From Cytophagia bacterium (GTDB lineage Bacteria > Bacteroidota > Bacteroidia > Cytophagales > Spirosomataceae), in assembly GCA_004293645.1 (NCBI GenBank), contig REAB01000054.1:1-57159 (forward strand): DNA of 57,159 bases, written 5' to 3'. The notes below the pieces were generated by a model. That model searched no databases and was not told where the DNA came from. It saw only the letters and a program-made list of their open reading frames with translations. Below, piece after piece: positions 1 to 9,569 of the stretch; position 1 is the stretch's first letter; every line of letters begins with the position of its first letter. The position numbers were made by a program, and so were the translations under genes.

Positions 1-118
1 TTTAAGTCTTTTGATTTGTAGAAAAACTAAATTACTTCTTTTTGCTCACTCTCCTCCTTTTTTTTTCTAAAACTGTAAACTGCATCGTGAAGGATGCCTC
101 TTTTTCATCACAATTCAA

Positions 119-346
119 TTAAGCTAACAATTCCATGACGGCTTTTTCTTTTCCGTCGGGTGTAGTATAAAAGGGACGTTTCTCGATTTTATACTGGGTG
201 TCGGGCGCAATGCCCAGGGCTTGATAAATGGCCGCCTTGATGTTTTCCTTGATTTCTCTCACGGCTATCCTGAAATTGAATGCCTCCCCCGCCAAAAATG
301 CATTGATTTTGTCCCCTAATTCACCTTTGAGGTATGATTTTAACAT
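119..346 (-). CDS. Small hypothetical protein (about 75 aa)
   Basis: I do not recognise this family. The frame is open from 424, but the Met at 346 gives a compact 75-residue product. The longer form adds an N-terminus rich in Lys, Arg and Cys that looks less natural. The product is charged, lacks a signal peptide or membrane segment, and ends in a lysine-rich stretch followed by VMELLA. It lies downstream of the SusD gene on the same strand but is separated from it by a hairpin, so it is probably not part of that operon. It could be a genuine small protein or a chance frame. Confidence 0.4.
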   Translation of the reverse strand: MLKSYLKGELGDKINAFLAGEAFNFRIAVREIKENIKAAIYQALGIAPDTQYKIEKRPFYTTPDGKEKAVMELLA

Positions 347-531
347 TCTGCAATCGTATGGACTTGGCTTTGAGAGGAAAATAGTTTCAACATCGTTTTT
401 TCTTTTTTTTACACAAAATGGCACTTTTTTATATACAGTACTTTAATAATCAATAGATTACTCCTTTTAAGGGGCGGCTATTTAGTACATCGTAATTTAA
501 ATTTCTGGCATTTTACCCACTGCTGAAGATG

Positions 532-569
532 GCCTGCTGGCGTATAAGAGGGTTTACGCGCCAGCAGGC
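532..569. terminator. Hairpin downstream of the first SusD gene
   Basis: An 11-bp perfect inverted repeat, GCCTGCTGGCG (532-542) against CGCCAGCAGGC (559-569), lies about 70 nt beyond the SusD stop codon. No U-tract follows on the minus strand, so it may be an RNA 3'-end stabilising hairpin or a weak terminator rather than a classical intrinsic terminator. Confidence 0.45.
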
Positions 570-636
570 TACTTTTAGGGCGGGAGGGATTGGCCATATT
601 ATATAAGAACCAACAAAAATTTTCGTTACAGTGTAC

Positions 637-2421
637 TTAGTAGCCTGGGTTTTGCTTCAGTGTGGCTTTTCCGTTTATGGCACTATTGATAATTTGCACT
701 TCGGGCAGGGGTTGGTACTCCGACTTGCCTTTCACGAAGCGGGCGGCACTCAAGAAGGGACGTTTCATTTTTTCGGCGGTCAGATAGATGCCAATCACCT
801 GATCGACCACACCCCAGCGCACCAGGTCGAAGAACCGGTGACCTTCCATGGCCAGCTCCAGCCGACGCTCGAAACGCACGGCCTGGCGGGCAACCGCTTT
901 ATCGGCCCAGGGAGCGGCATACTCATTGACGACGTAATTGGCCGCTGGTGTCTTCGTAAAACCTTTGCTGGGGTCGTTGGGGTTTACTTGCGTCATTACG
1001 ACCGAACCCATCTTGGCTCGTTTACGAATTAGGTTTACGTAGGCGCGGGCCTGCTCCAGACTACCCACTTCCACTTCGGCTTCGGCGGCCATCAGCAGCA
1101 CATCGGCAAACCGGATGATGGTGTAGTTGTTTGCGTTGGCCATGGGTGCCCCGCCCGAGCTGGTGCTGAGTACGCCCTGCTGCGATTTTCTGAATACCTG
1201 CTTGATGCTTGAATAGGGACCACTGTGCTCTGAGCCGTTCGACGCGAAGTAGCCTGGATGAATGCCCCAGTCGAGGTACGGAATACCGAGCCGCCCCACC
1301 GTCCAGTCCAAGCGCGGGTCGAGGGGGCCGGTATAGGGCGTAAAGGTTTTGTTCGGGTTGGCGTCGCCATCGTTATTTACATCCGAGTCATTGAAGGTAT
1401 TGAGCAGCGGCAGGCCATTGGTGTCGGTTTTGTAGGCGTTTACCAAATTTTGCGTGGGTCGGTAAAAACCGCAGCAAAGGCCAGTAAACTGCGGGTAAGT
1501 CAAAATGTCGCCCCAGTTGCCATTGCCCGCATTTACTGCCCCGTCGTTTACCGAGAACTGAATGGCAAACACCGATTCTCTGCTGTTTTTGGTTGCCGCG
1601 TTGAAGTTGTCATAGAAATTTTCGGTCAGGCCGTATTTCTTTCCGTCCGATGTTTGCCCCGTGGCAATCACATCTGTTAACAGGGCGCGGGCTTCGGCAA
1701 TTTTATTTTGATACATGAATACCTTGGCCAGATATGCTTTGGCCGCCGATTTATTGGCCCGCCCCACCTGACTCTGGGTTTCGAGCAGGTTGGCAACGGC
1801 ATACTGAAAATCGGCTTCAATTTGTGGCCAGATGTTTACGAAGTTACCGCTTGCGTCGGTGTTGGATACGCGCGGATCGACTACGTTTTCGTCGATATAG
1901 GGCACGTTGTTGAATACCCGTTTGAGGTCGAAATGGTAGTGGCCGCGCAAAAACCGGGCTTCACCAGTAATGCGTTTCATAGAGGCATCGTCCATGTCGG
2001 TAGCGGCTTTCACGGCTTTCAGTACGGCATTAGTCCGGTTCGCGCCGTCGTAGAGTGCACTCCATTTTGGGTCGATATAGTCGTTGTTAGGCTGCACCGA
2101 ATAGAGTTCAAAAGCACCCTGATTGGGCTGATCGCCCGCCCCAGAGCCTTTGTGGGCATCGTCGGAGGGCAGGTCGCCATAAACGCGGTTAGTACCCGTT
2201 CCGAACCAAACCGGGTCAATGCCGCCGTCCGTGTTGGAACCCACCCCGTCGAGCACCGAGTAGGCACTCGTTAGCAGCAGGTCGGCCCCCTGCCGGGTAC
2301 CGATCTGGGTGGCACTAGCCGTTCCGGGCGGATTTTTCTCAAAAAATTTATCTTGGCAGGCTACTGGGGCAAGTAAAAGAAACAGCCCAGCAACGAATGG
2401 AAGTAATGTATGTTTTTTCAT
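637..2421 (-). CDS. SusD/RagB family nutrient-binding outer-membrane lipoprotein
   Basis: A 594-residue SusD-type lipoprotein of the cell surface, which captures an oligomeric nutrient and passes it to the partner SusC channel. The N-terminus is a lipoprotein signal ending in PVAC with Cys at about residue 22, followed by the usual SusD opening (FFEKNPPGTAS). TPR-like helical segments such as FLRGHYHFDLKRVFNNVPYI and the C-terminal RFERRLELAMEGHRFFDLVRWG stretch are diagnostic of RagB/SusD. It starts 23 bp after the SusC stop codon on the same strand, so the two are almost certainly cotranscribed. The ligand cannot be told from the sequence. Confidence 0.95.
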   Translation of the reverse strand: MKKHTLLPFVAGLFLLLAPVACQDKFFEKNPPGTASATQIGTRQGADLLLTSAYSVLDGVGSNTDGGIDPVWFGTGTNRVYGDLPSDDAHKGSGAGDQPNQGAFELYSVQPNNDYIDPKWSALYDGANRTNAVLKAVKAATDMDDASMKRITGEARFLRGHYHFDLKRVFNNVPYIDENVVDPRVSNTDASGNFVNIWPQIEADFQYAVANLLETQSQVGRANKSAAKAYLAKVFMYQNKIAEARALLTDVIATGQTSDGKKYGLTENFYDNFNAATKNSRESVFAIQFSVNDGAVNAGNGNWGDILTYPQFTGLCCGFYRPTQNLVNAYKTDTNGLPLLNTFNDSDVNNDGDANPNKTFTPYTGPLDPRLDWTVGRLGIPYLDWGIHPGYFASNGSEHSGPYSSIKQVFRKSQQGVLSTSSGGAPMANANNYTIIRFADVLLMAAEAEVEVGSLEQARAYVNLIRKRAKMGSVVMTQVNPNDPSKGFTKTPAANYVVNEYAAPWADKAVARQAVRFERRLELAMEGHRFFDLVRWGVVDQVIGIYLTAEKMKRPFLSAARFVKGKSEYQPLPEVQIINSAINGKATLKQNPGY

Positions 2422-2444
2422 GATAATATGACGGAATGAATGGG

Positions 2445-5400
2445 TTAAAATCCAGCTTGAAGACCAACGATGAAAGAACGCGCTGCGGGATAAACGCCCC
2501 GGTCGACGCCGATGCTGCGGTCGGCTCCGTTGCCGTAAAACTGCAGGTTCACATCTGGCTCAATACCCTGATAGTTCGTGATGGTAAACAGATTCTGTGC
2601 CTGCACATATACCCGCAATCGCTCGGCTCCTATGCGCTGCAACAGCGGGCGGGGCATAGTAAAACCTACCTGCATCTGCTTGGCTCGCAGAAAAGAGCCT
2701 TTTTCGATGTAATAGGTCGAGGGCTGCGATTCAAATCCACCGGTAATAGAGTTCGTTTTGGGCAGAATGGCATTCGGGTTGCTCGGTGTCCAGCTATTGA
2801 GCAATCGGCGGCTGTTGGCACCAGCCACCCCAACAAAATCGGTGAAATACTTATTGTAATTGAAGAGGTCGTTGCCCTGAACCCCCTGCAAAAAAAGTGT
2901 CAAGTCCCAACCTCGATAACTGAGATTGGTATTGAGGCCGTAGGTAAATTTAGGAATTGGGTTGCCAATAAACGTCCGGTCATTGCTGTTTACAATGCCG
3001 TCACCGTTTTTGTCGGCAAAGCGGAAACGGCCTGGCTGGTTGTAAAGCGTCCGGTCGCCCCCCTGCGCGGGGGCGGCATTGGCTTCTTCCTGCGTCTGGA
3101 AAATTCCCTGTAATTCATACCCGTAAAATGAAGATACGGGGCGGCCCACCTGCGTTCGGTTAAAGCCCGTCAGGCGGGCATCGAAACCCGAAATAAACGT
3201 ATCGTCGCCCCCGTACAACTGGGTTACTTTGTTGGTAAACGTCGTTCCATTCAGGCTCACAGCATACTGAACACCCTTAGTGCGGTCGCCCCCTCGGTAG
3301 GTCAGTTCCAGCTCAATACCCCGGTTATACATGCTACCCACATTGACGGCTGGTGGCTGAATTTGCCCCCCCGTGGCTGGTATTGGGACTTCGAGCAGTA
3401 AGTTGTTCAGGTTGCGGTTATAAGCGTCGATGGTGATGTCTAAGCGGTTATTAAACAGGGTGGCATCCAGGCCGATGTTCGCCATGGTCTGGGCTTCCCA
3501 GCGTGCATCGGGGTTGCCCAGTCGCCGGGGCGAATAACCCGTCTGAATTGAGTTGCTGGTTCCGTTAAGGTCGTAGAAAGTAGATGCTTGGCTGGCAGCA
3601 TAGGTGGTAAACCGGTTGTAGGGGTCGATGTTCTGGTTGCCCGTTTGTCCCCAGCTACCGCGTAGCTTGAGGTCATTGACAAAAGAAACACCCTGCATGA
3701 AAGCCTCTTTGGACAAACGCCAGCCCACGCTAAAAGCGGGAAAGGTGCCCCAGCGGTTTTCGGGCGAGAAACGCGACGACCCATCACGGCGAATCAACGC
3801 ACTGAACAGATACTTGTCCGCCAGAATATAATCGGCTTTGGCAAAGACTGAAAACAAACCCGATTCGATGCCGCTGCCGCTGGCATCGTTTATTTTGTTG
3901 CCAGCATTGAGGTAGCGCGAGTCGGCATCCTCAAAGACGAAGCCAACGCGGGCGGCAGACTGGCTCGTAAAGCGGTTGGTAACCGTTTCGGTGCCTGCCA
4001 GCAAGGTCAGGCGGTGTTTGTCGGCAAAGGTATTTGTGTAGGTTACATTGTTAGTCCAGGTCAAGTTTACGGCATTGTCGTTTTTTACCGTTAGCTGGGC
4101 CACCTGTTGCTGAAGCACATCCTCAAAAGCACGAGGCCGAAACTGCGACAGGTTGCCAGTAGCCAAATCTACGCCAGCACTGGTTCGGGCTGTAAAATGT
4201 CGCAAAAAATCTACTTCGCTATACACGTTGCCAAATAGGCGGGTGGTGTAGCGGTGGTTGTCTTTGTTACGATACAGATAAGCAACGGGGTTACGGCCTC
4301 CAAGGTTGCGGGTGCCCGTAAAATTGCCGCCAATATCATAGACTGGTTGTAGGGCGGCTCCCGTCAAGGCCATGAAAGTCGGGTTATCAGGCTCGCTGGC
4401 CTGTTGCCCCACCGATACGTCATCGGTAAATGAAAACTGGATATTTTCGCCGATACGGATGTGCTTTCGAACGCTGAACTCGGTGTTAGCCCGAATCGAA
4501 TACCGTTTGAAACCCGTGTGGTTCACAATACCCTGCTGGTTAAAATAGCCCATTGATACGGCATAACGGCTGGCCTCGGTGCCGCCCGATACGGCTAAGT
4601 TATAATTCTGAATCAAGGCAGGGCGTAATATCTCTTTGAACCAGTTGGTGCCTTCCCTGTTGGCCCGTGTTGTGAGAAACCTGGTCTTGCCAAAATCGGG
4701 CGCGTCCACATCGGTGCTGTAGTTGGCCAGACTTACTCTTGGGTCGCCTTCCTTGGCCCCGCGTGGAAAAAGATAATCAGGCAGAATGGGGTCAGGAGAA
4801 GTAGATGTACCCGAAAAAGGATCTACAGGATTGCCAGTTTTAGGGTCTATCTGCCCAGTATTACGGAAGTTATCCCAGCCCACTTGTGCGGCTTCCTGTG
4901 GTGTCAGAAAAGTTGGAACATTCCAAGCCGATTGCGTGCCCGTGTACCCGTCGAACGACACTTTTGGTGCGCCGTTACGCCCTTTTCGAGTGGTCACGAT
5001 TACCACACCGTTGTTGGCCCGTGAACCATAAATGGACGCCGTCGATGCATCTTTTAATATCTGCAGGCTCTCTATATCGTTAGGATTCAACTGATTGAGA
5101 TTTCCCTGCGTGGGTACACCATCAATGATATAAAGTGGGTCGTTGGAGCCAGTAATTGAGCCAATACCCCGAATCCGAACGGCCACCCCGCCACCGGGAG
5201 CCGCATCGTTGCCCACCTGAACCCCTGCCGAGCGACCCTGCAACTGCTGGGCAAAACTGGCCGATGGCACCGAAACCAAGTCGCGTGGATCTACTTTAGA
5301 AACTGCCCCCGTTACGTCGCGCCGGGCCTGTGTTGTGTAGCCTACCACCACCACTTCATTCAACACTTTGAGATCTACCTTCAAACTAATGTCAAGAATA

Positions 5401-6032
5401 GTTCGGTTGCCAACAATTACTTCTTGCGGGTCAAAACCCACAAAACTAAAAACCAAAACCGTGTTCTCGTCCGTTACAGAAAGCGCGTATTTTCCGTTTT
5501 GGTCGGTTGTTGTGCCTTTTTTTGTTGCCTTGATGAAAACAGTTACGCCAGGCTGTGCCACCCCTTTTTCATCTACCACGGTTCCTGTTATTTGCCGATC
5601 GGCTGGGGCTTCGGTGTTTGAATGCGAAACCTTCATTATTTCAGGCGGCGTGTTGGCCGCATTTGTAGTGCTTAGACGCGACAAAACTATCTGGTTGTTG
5701 ATAACTTTGTATTTAATTTTTAGTGGATTAAGCACCTTGTCTAACACCTCTGCCAACGATTGGTTGGTGGCACTAAGCGAGATTCTCTGGGACGATGAAA
5801 TGAGCTTTGGCCGATACGTGAATTTAACATCGGCTTGTTTTTCAATGACCATCAAGACACTCGAAAGTTCTTGGCTCTCAATTTGAACGCTAACCCTGCG
5901 ATTGAGCAACTCTTGAGCCGATACATCCCGCGCCAGCGAAACACCCGCAAAAATCACCGCAATGCCGCATTGTATGAGCGAGAGTTTCATGAGGGGAATT
6001 AGTTTTTTTTGGAATTGTAGTCTTTTTTTCAT
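2445..6032 (-). CDS. SusC/RagA TonB-dependent transporter with N-terminal STN signalling domain
   Basis: A 1195-residue outer-membrane TonB-dependent transporter. After a signal peptide ending near ARDVSAQ (residue 40) comes an STN (secretin/TonB short N-terminal) domain at about 47-118, a CarboxypepD_reg-like domain at about 146-215 (GTVVDEKGVAQPGVTVFIKA), and a TonB box/plug region starting NEVVVVGYTTQ. A beta-barrel follows and ends in aromatic FIVGLQAGF. The STN domain is the part that contacts a FecR-type anti-sigma factor, and a FecR/FecI pair lies directly upstream on the same strand. This supports substrate-induced autoregulation of the locus. Its partner SusD follows after 23 bp. Confidence 0.95.
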   Translation of the reverse strand: MKKRLQFQKKLIPLMKLSLIQCGIAVIFAGVSLARDVSAQELLNRRVSVQIESQELSSVLMVIEKQADVKFTYRPKLISSSQRISLSATNQSLAEVLDKVLNPLKIKYKVINNQIVLSRLSTTNAANTPPEIMKVSHSNTEAPADRQITGTVVDEKGVAQPGVTVFIKATKKGTTTDQNGKYALSVTDENTVLVFSFVGFDPQEVIVGNRTILDISLKVDLKVLNEVVVVGYTTQARRDVTGAVSKVDPRDLVSVPSASFAQQLQGRSAGVQVGNDAAPGGGVAVRIRGIGSITGSNDPLYIIDGVPTQGNLNQLNPNDIESLQILKDASTASIYGSRANNGVVIVTTRKGRNGAPKVSFDGYTGTQSAWNVPTFLTPQEAAQVGWDNFRNTGQIDPKTGNPVDPFSGTSTSPDPILPDYLFPRGAKEGDPRVSLANYSTDVDAPDFGKTRFLTTRANREGTNWFKEILRPALIQNYNLAVSGGTEASRYAVSMGYFNQQGIVNHTGFKRYSIRANTEFSVRKHIRIGENIQFSFTDDVSVGQQASEPDNPTFMALTGAALQPVYDIGGNFTGTRNLGGRNPVAYLYRNKDNHRYTTRLFGNVYSEVDFLRHFTARTSAGVDLATGNLSQFRPRAFEDVLQQQVAQLTVKNDNAVNLTWTNNVTYTNTFADKHRLTLLAGTETVTNRFTSQSAARVGFVFEDADSRYLNAGNKINDASGSGIESGLFSVFAKADYILADKYLFSALIRRDGSSRFSPENRWGTFPAFSVGWRLSKEAFMQGVSFVNDLKLRGSWGQTGNQNIDPYNRFTTYAASQASTFYDLNGTSNSIQTGYSPRRLGNPDARWEAQTMANIGLDATLFNNRLDITIDAYNRNLNNLLLEVPIPATGGQIQPPAVNVGSMYNRGIELELTYRGGDRTKGVQYAVSLNGTTFTNKVTQLYGGDDTFISGFDARLTGFNRTQVGRPVSSFYGYELQGIFQTQEEANAAPAQGGDRTLYNQPGRFRFADKNGDGIVNSNDRTFIGNPIPKFTYGLNTNLSYRGWDLTLFLQGVQGNDLFNYNKYFTDFVGVAGANSRRLLNSWTPSNPNAILPKTNSITGGFESQPSTYYIEKGSFLRAKQMQVGFTMPRPLLQRIGAERLRVYVQAQNLFTITNYQGIEPDVNLQFYGNGADRSIGVDRGVYPAARSFIVGLQAGF

Positions 6033-6131
6033 TAGTTTACGAAGTTTTTGTGGTTAAAAGAAGCAAAAACAAACCCTCACATCAGGCTTTTAAGTCGGAC
6101 ATGGTTCGGTAGAACATGAAGGGAGATTTGG

Positions 6132-6167
6132 AAACCGATAACGCTGGAACCGTTATCGGTTTTTTTT
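6132..6167 (+). terminator. Hairpin with T-tract between SusC and fecR
   Basis: A 12-bp inverted repeat (6132-6143 and 6151-6162, core ACCGATAACG) with a 7-nt loop runs straight into a run of T on the plus strand, the form of an intrinsic terminator. Both flanking genes are on the minus strand, so as drawn it would stop antisense transcription. Read on the minus strand it follows fecR and precedes SusC and may still separate the fecIR transcript from susCD. The function is inferred; the structure is direct. Confidence 0.5.
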
Positions 6168-6227
6168 AGAAAAGGAAGCTGTTTTTTGTAGCCATTCTGA
6201 TAGGGGTTTGGTGAAACATTCCTGAAT

Positions 6228-7319
6228 TTAATAACAACCTTTGCTACTGATAATCACTTGAGCATCAACTACTTTATAAGAAGATTCGATGCCTTCGCAG
6301 ATAATATCCAATTTTTCAAAAAGAGTCTCGTTGGTCAATGAGGTGGTCAGGTGGCAATTGGTCATTACTTCCTCGTCAAAAATAATCTCAACGCCGTATG
6401 CTTTCTCAAATGCCCTAAAAATTTCGGCAATGGGAGCGTTGGTAAACGAAAATTGCTGCAACTCTCGGGCTGATAAAATAAGAAGGGGTTTTTCGGCCAG
6501 CGTCCGAGTTAGTCGCGCATCTTCTTTTTCAAAAACTACTTTCTGGTTCGGTGTTAGCACCACACCAGCCGTTTCGGGGTCTGGATTCTGAGCGATTTTA
6601 TTGCTAAAAACAGACACTTTTCCTGTTTTTACCAAAACCGTAACTTGTTGGTCTTTTTCGTAGGCTTTGACCCAAAAACTTGTTCCTAATACTTTGGCAA
6701 TGAGGCCATTGGCATATACTAAAAAAGGTTTTTTTGGATTTCTCTCTACCTCGAAAAATGCCTCGCCCAACAGATATACTTCCCGATTTGCGCCTTCAAA
6801 CGATTCACTGTAACTCAGCCGACTGTTGGGTTCAAGCACTACTTTGCTGCCGTCCGACATGATTATCGCTTGCTTAGACGCGCTGTTATTGATTACTTCT
6901 TTGAGCGGCGATTTGGTTTTTAAGATCATTTGGCTATAAATTTCTTTTGAGTTTTGGGCGGGCTTTACAGCCCACCAGTAGCCTAAACCAAGTGCCAAAA
7001 TTACCGAAGCCGCCGCTGCTAATTTGCTCCAATGTATTGATAAAGAACGCTTTCCGTGCTGGCTTTGGTCTTTTAAATGGGTTTCAATGTCAGTCCAGAT
7101 AACGGGGATTTCGCCCGTAGAAATGGCCTGCTTAGATGCGATAACCAATTGTTGCACCGCCAACCGAGCCTGCCGAACGGTGGAGGTTTGGGCGGGTTGG
7201 TTGTTCAAAAAAGATTGCCAAAACGAGTCTGACTCTTCGGTGGGGTATTTTACCCAACGAATAAAATCATCGTCAATAATGAATTCTTCGACCGTGTAAT
7301 TTGAATAAAGTTTAGACAT
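6228..7319 (-). CDS. FecR-family transmembrane anti-sigma factor
   Basis: A 363-residue FecR-like regulator. It has a cytoplasmic N-terminal part, one membrane segment at about 102-121 (LAAAASVILALGLGYWW), and a periplasmic FecR domain with the typical DGSKVVLEPNSRLSY and REVYLLGEAFFEVERN blocks. A C-terminal DUF4974-like domain (NAPIAEIFRAFEKAYGVEI) completes it. It binds the adjacent sigma factor and relays ligand occupancy from the STN domain of the downstream SusC. It lies 64 bp after the sigma gene and about 195 bp before SusC. Confidence 0.93.
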   Translation of the reverse strand: MSKLYSNYTVEEFIIDDDFIRWVKYPTEESDSFWQSFLNNQPAQTSTVRQARLAVQQLVIASKQAISTGEIPVIWTDIETHLKDQSQHGKRSLSIHWSKLAAAASVILALGLGYWWAVKPAQNSKEIYSQMILKTKSPLKEVINNSASKQAIIMSDGSKVVLEPNSRLSYSESFEGANREVYLLGEAFFEVERNPKKPFLVYANGLIAKVLGTSFWVKAYEKDQQVTVLVKTGKVSVFSNKIAQNPDPETAGVVLTPNQKVVFEKEDARLTRTLAEKPLLILSARELQQFSFTNAPIAEIFRAFEKAYGVEIIFDEEVMTNCHLTTSLTNETLFEKLDIICEGIESSYKVVDAQVIISSKGCY

Positions 7320-7383
7320 AATTTTCTGTTCTAAGCCCTAAATCAAAATTTTTAGGTTTTGTACTCCTTTTTCTTGAAATATT

Positions 7384-7977
7384 TTAATTTTTGGCAAACG
7401 GTAACCAAAAATGTAAGACAATACCCCAGCACAAGGCCAGGTTTTGACGTAGTGTGTTGATAGCCTTGTGTAGTAAATTCCTGGCCGATTGATTGTTGAT
7501 GTGCAGGATTTCAACAATTTCTTCAAAACTAAAGTCGTGGTAATACCGAAGTTGGATTATTTCTTGCTGCCGTTTCGGGAGTTGTTGAATGACGCGTTTG
7601 AGTCGCAGGTGCTGTTGGGTCAGGTGTTCGTTGGCAATAAAATCGTCCTCAAAAGACAATTCTCCGATGATGTTTTCAAACAAATGAGAAGAGTCAATGG
7701 CCACGTGATTGTTTTTTTCGATGTTGTGAATAATGCGGTTGCGGAGCGAACGGTACAAATAGAACCGAACAGAATCGGTGTTGGCTAAGTTTTCACGACT
7801 GCGCCAAAGGTGTAGAAAAAGGTCTTGAATACTGTCTTTGATAAGCTGTCGGTCGGAAGTTACGCGGTATCCATAACTCAACAAATCTTCGATGTGCTGA
7901 TTGTAGAGTTGTTCAAATGCCGTTTTATTACCCTCTTTGAAGGCTTTCCACAAGTCTGTGTCCGATGAATAAATCAA
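7384..7977 (-). CDS. RNA polymerase sigma-70 factor, ECF/FecI type
   Basis: A 197-residue ECF sigma factor. Region 2 is seen in KEGNKTAFEQLYNQHIEDLLSYGYRV and DSIQDLFLHLWRSRENL, and region 4 in LPKRQQEIIQLRYYHDFSFEEIVEIL followed by the helix NQSARNLLHKAINTLR. It should direct RNA polymerase to the downstream susCD promoter when released by FecR. The start used is a TTG codon at 7975-7977. No ATG is available close by in frame, although the frame stays open further upstream, so the exact N-terminus is uncertain. Confidence 0.92.
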   Translation of the reverse strand: MIYSSDTDLWKAFKEGNKTAFEQLYNQHIEDLLSYGYRVTSDRQLIKDSIQDLFLHLWRSRENLANTDSVRFYLYRSLRNRIIHNIEKNNHVAIDSSHLFENIIGELSFEDDFIANEHLTQQHLRLKRVIQQLPKRQQEIIQLRYYHDFSFEEIVEILHINNQSARNLLHKAINTLRQNLALCWGIVLHFWLPFAKN

Positions 7978-8133
7978 AGTAGTTGCTTTTAAGTAGCTTG
8001 TTTCAAAACAGGAGTTTTTAGAATTTTAATACCTTACTTACAGCTGTATTATTAAGTGTATTTATCCACCAATAGCCATCTTGGAAACTTTCACTGCCTG
8101 CCGCCTATTGTCAAAGCTCAATCTGCCCAATCC

Positions 8134-9534
8134 TTACTTCATGGCTTTATCGGCGTATTGTTTGTACGAATCTGCGAATTTGAAAGGCTTGGTGTTGGGC
8201 GTGATGCTTACTTCTGAGGTAAATTTGAGCGGATATTTACCATTCTCGTACACCAATTCCACAAAAAAAGCAGTGTATCCTTTTTGATTTTTGGGGGCTA
8301 CGGCCTTGTACTGGTTTTTGGCATTGATGGGGAGCGTGGTTTTTTGGAAGGCTTTACCAATTATGTCCAACCTAAAATCGCGGGAGTTGGGGTTGTTGGC
8401 TTGCCACACGTTCACTTCTTTGGGTGTTTCGGAGGTTTTTACGGTCAATGTGCCGTCTTTTTTCTTTTTCCAAGTAATAGTAGGCAGCACCCGTCCCGAA
8501 ATTATGGCTTGGTGAAACGTCAATAAGCTAATCAAAGCGTCGGAGTCGGCCAAGTTGTGTTTGGTGTTGGGTACGTAACGCAAATACTTGGGGCTTTGCA
8601 ATTCTTTGAAATAAAACTGGGAGTTGTCGGGCAAAAAATATTGGTCACCGCTGGCGTTTAGCACTAATTTTGGAATTTTCATGCGGGCTTTATGTCGGTA
8701 AGAATAAGGGTCGTCTATGGCATAAATATGCGCACTTTGCGGCGTATTGACCCAATGCGGCATAATACCGTGATTGACGTAGTCGTTGAGTGCCTCCGAA
8801 AAAAAGCCATACACTTCGTAGTGGTGCACGGCCATGGCATCGGTATTGAGTGCGTCAATAACGGCGGGTGCAATGCCAATGACTCGCGGGTCCATGATGC
8901 CCACCAGCCAAGTAGTCCAGCCGCGTTTAGACCCACCCGACACCACAAATTCGTCTATTTTTAGTTGGCCACCTGTTTCCGAGCGCATAAATTCCTGCGC
9001 AGCGTCCATGGCCCTCATTCCACTTTTGAGCATTGCCAGCCGCACCAACCAAGTGTCGTCGTTGGTTTTTATCATTTTAACGTACGTGTAGGCAATCAGG
9101 TCGTCTTCAAAACGCTCGATGTCTTTTGAGTCGGCGAAGCGCAGCGGTTGATTGGGAACCATGCCCAGTTCTACCACCACCGAGTTGGTTTCGAGCGCAA
9201 TCATGGCCGAGGTAGTCGACGCTTTGGTAGGAGCGGGGTTGCCGTTTCGGCCTCCTGTAATGTAGAGCAGGGCTTTGTTGGTCGCAACTTTATCGGGCTT
9301 AATTACCGTCATCCAGTGTTTCCAGGTGGTTCGGTCCACCTCGCTGGCCGTGCGCCACGACTGCGAGGTGAGTTCGATGATGTAGGCTTTGTAGCCTTTT
9401 CCTTCAATGGTGCTGTGGAGTTGCCAAGTATATACCGAGTCGGGCAGGGCAAGGTAGCGTTCCAGCGCGTCAGATTGGCCAAAAGCAACAAAACGAAGGG
9501 TAAACAGGCCACAAAAAAGCAAGATTTTTTTCAT
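8134..9534 (-). CDS. PhoPQ-activated pathogenicity-related (PqaA-type) secreted hydrolase
   Basis: A 466-residue protein with a signal peptide (cleavage near AFGQS). It carries the hallmarks of the PhoPQ_related/PqaA family: ALLYITGGRNGN, VVVELGMVPNQPLRF, and the nucleophile-elbow-like SGGSKRGWTTWL, followed by GIAPAVIDALNT and LVLNASGDQYFLPDNS. These give an alpha/beta-hydrolase-like fold with candidate Ser (GGSKRG) and Asp (SGDQYF). It should act outside the cytoplasm; the substrate is unknown. It lies 35 bp downstream of arsC on the same strand and could be read from the arsR promoter, although a role in arsenic handling is not expected. Confidence 0.88.
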   Translation of the reverse strand: MKKILLFCGLFTLRFVAFGQSDALERYLALPDSVYTWQLHSTIEGKGYKAYIIELTSQSWRTASEVDRTTWKHWMTVIKPDKVATNKALLYITGGRNGNPAPTKASTTSAMIALETNSVVVELGMVPNQPLRFADSKDIERFEDDLIAYTYVKMIKTNDDTWLVRLAMLKSGMRAMDAAQEFMRSETGGQLKIDEFVVSGGSKRGWTTWLVGIMDPRVIGIAPAVIDALNTDAMAVHHYEVYGFFSEALNDYVNHGIMPHWVNTPQSAHIYAIDDPYSYRHKARMKIPKLVLNASGDQYFLPDNSQFYFKELQSPKYLRYVPNTKHNLADSDALISLLTFHQAIISGRVLPTITWKKKKDGTLTVKTSETPKEVNVWQANNPNSRDFRLDIIGKAFQKTTLPINAKNQYKAVAPKNQKGYTAFFVELVYENGKYPLKFTSEVSITPNTKPFKFADSYKQYADKAMK

Positions 9535-9569
9535 GATGTTATTTCTTTAGTTACTTTGCCAGCATGGCT

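Noticed and set aside
82-105. GCATC/GATGC hairpin with T-run at the left edge as a terminator
   Set aside because: The stem is only 5 bp and the gene it would serve lies outside the window, so support is too weak.
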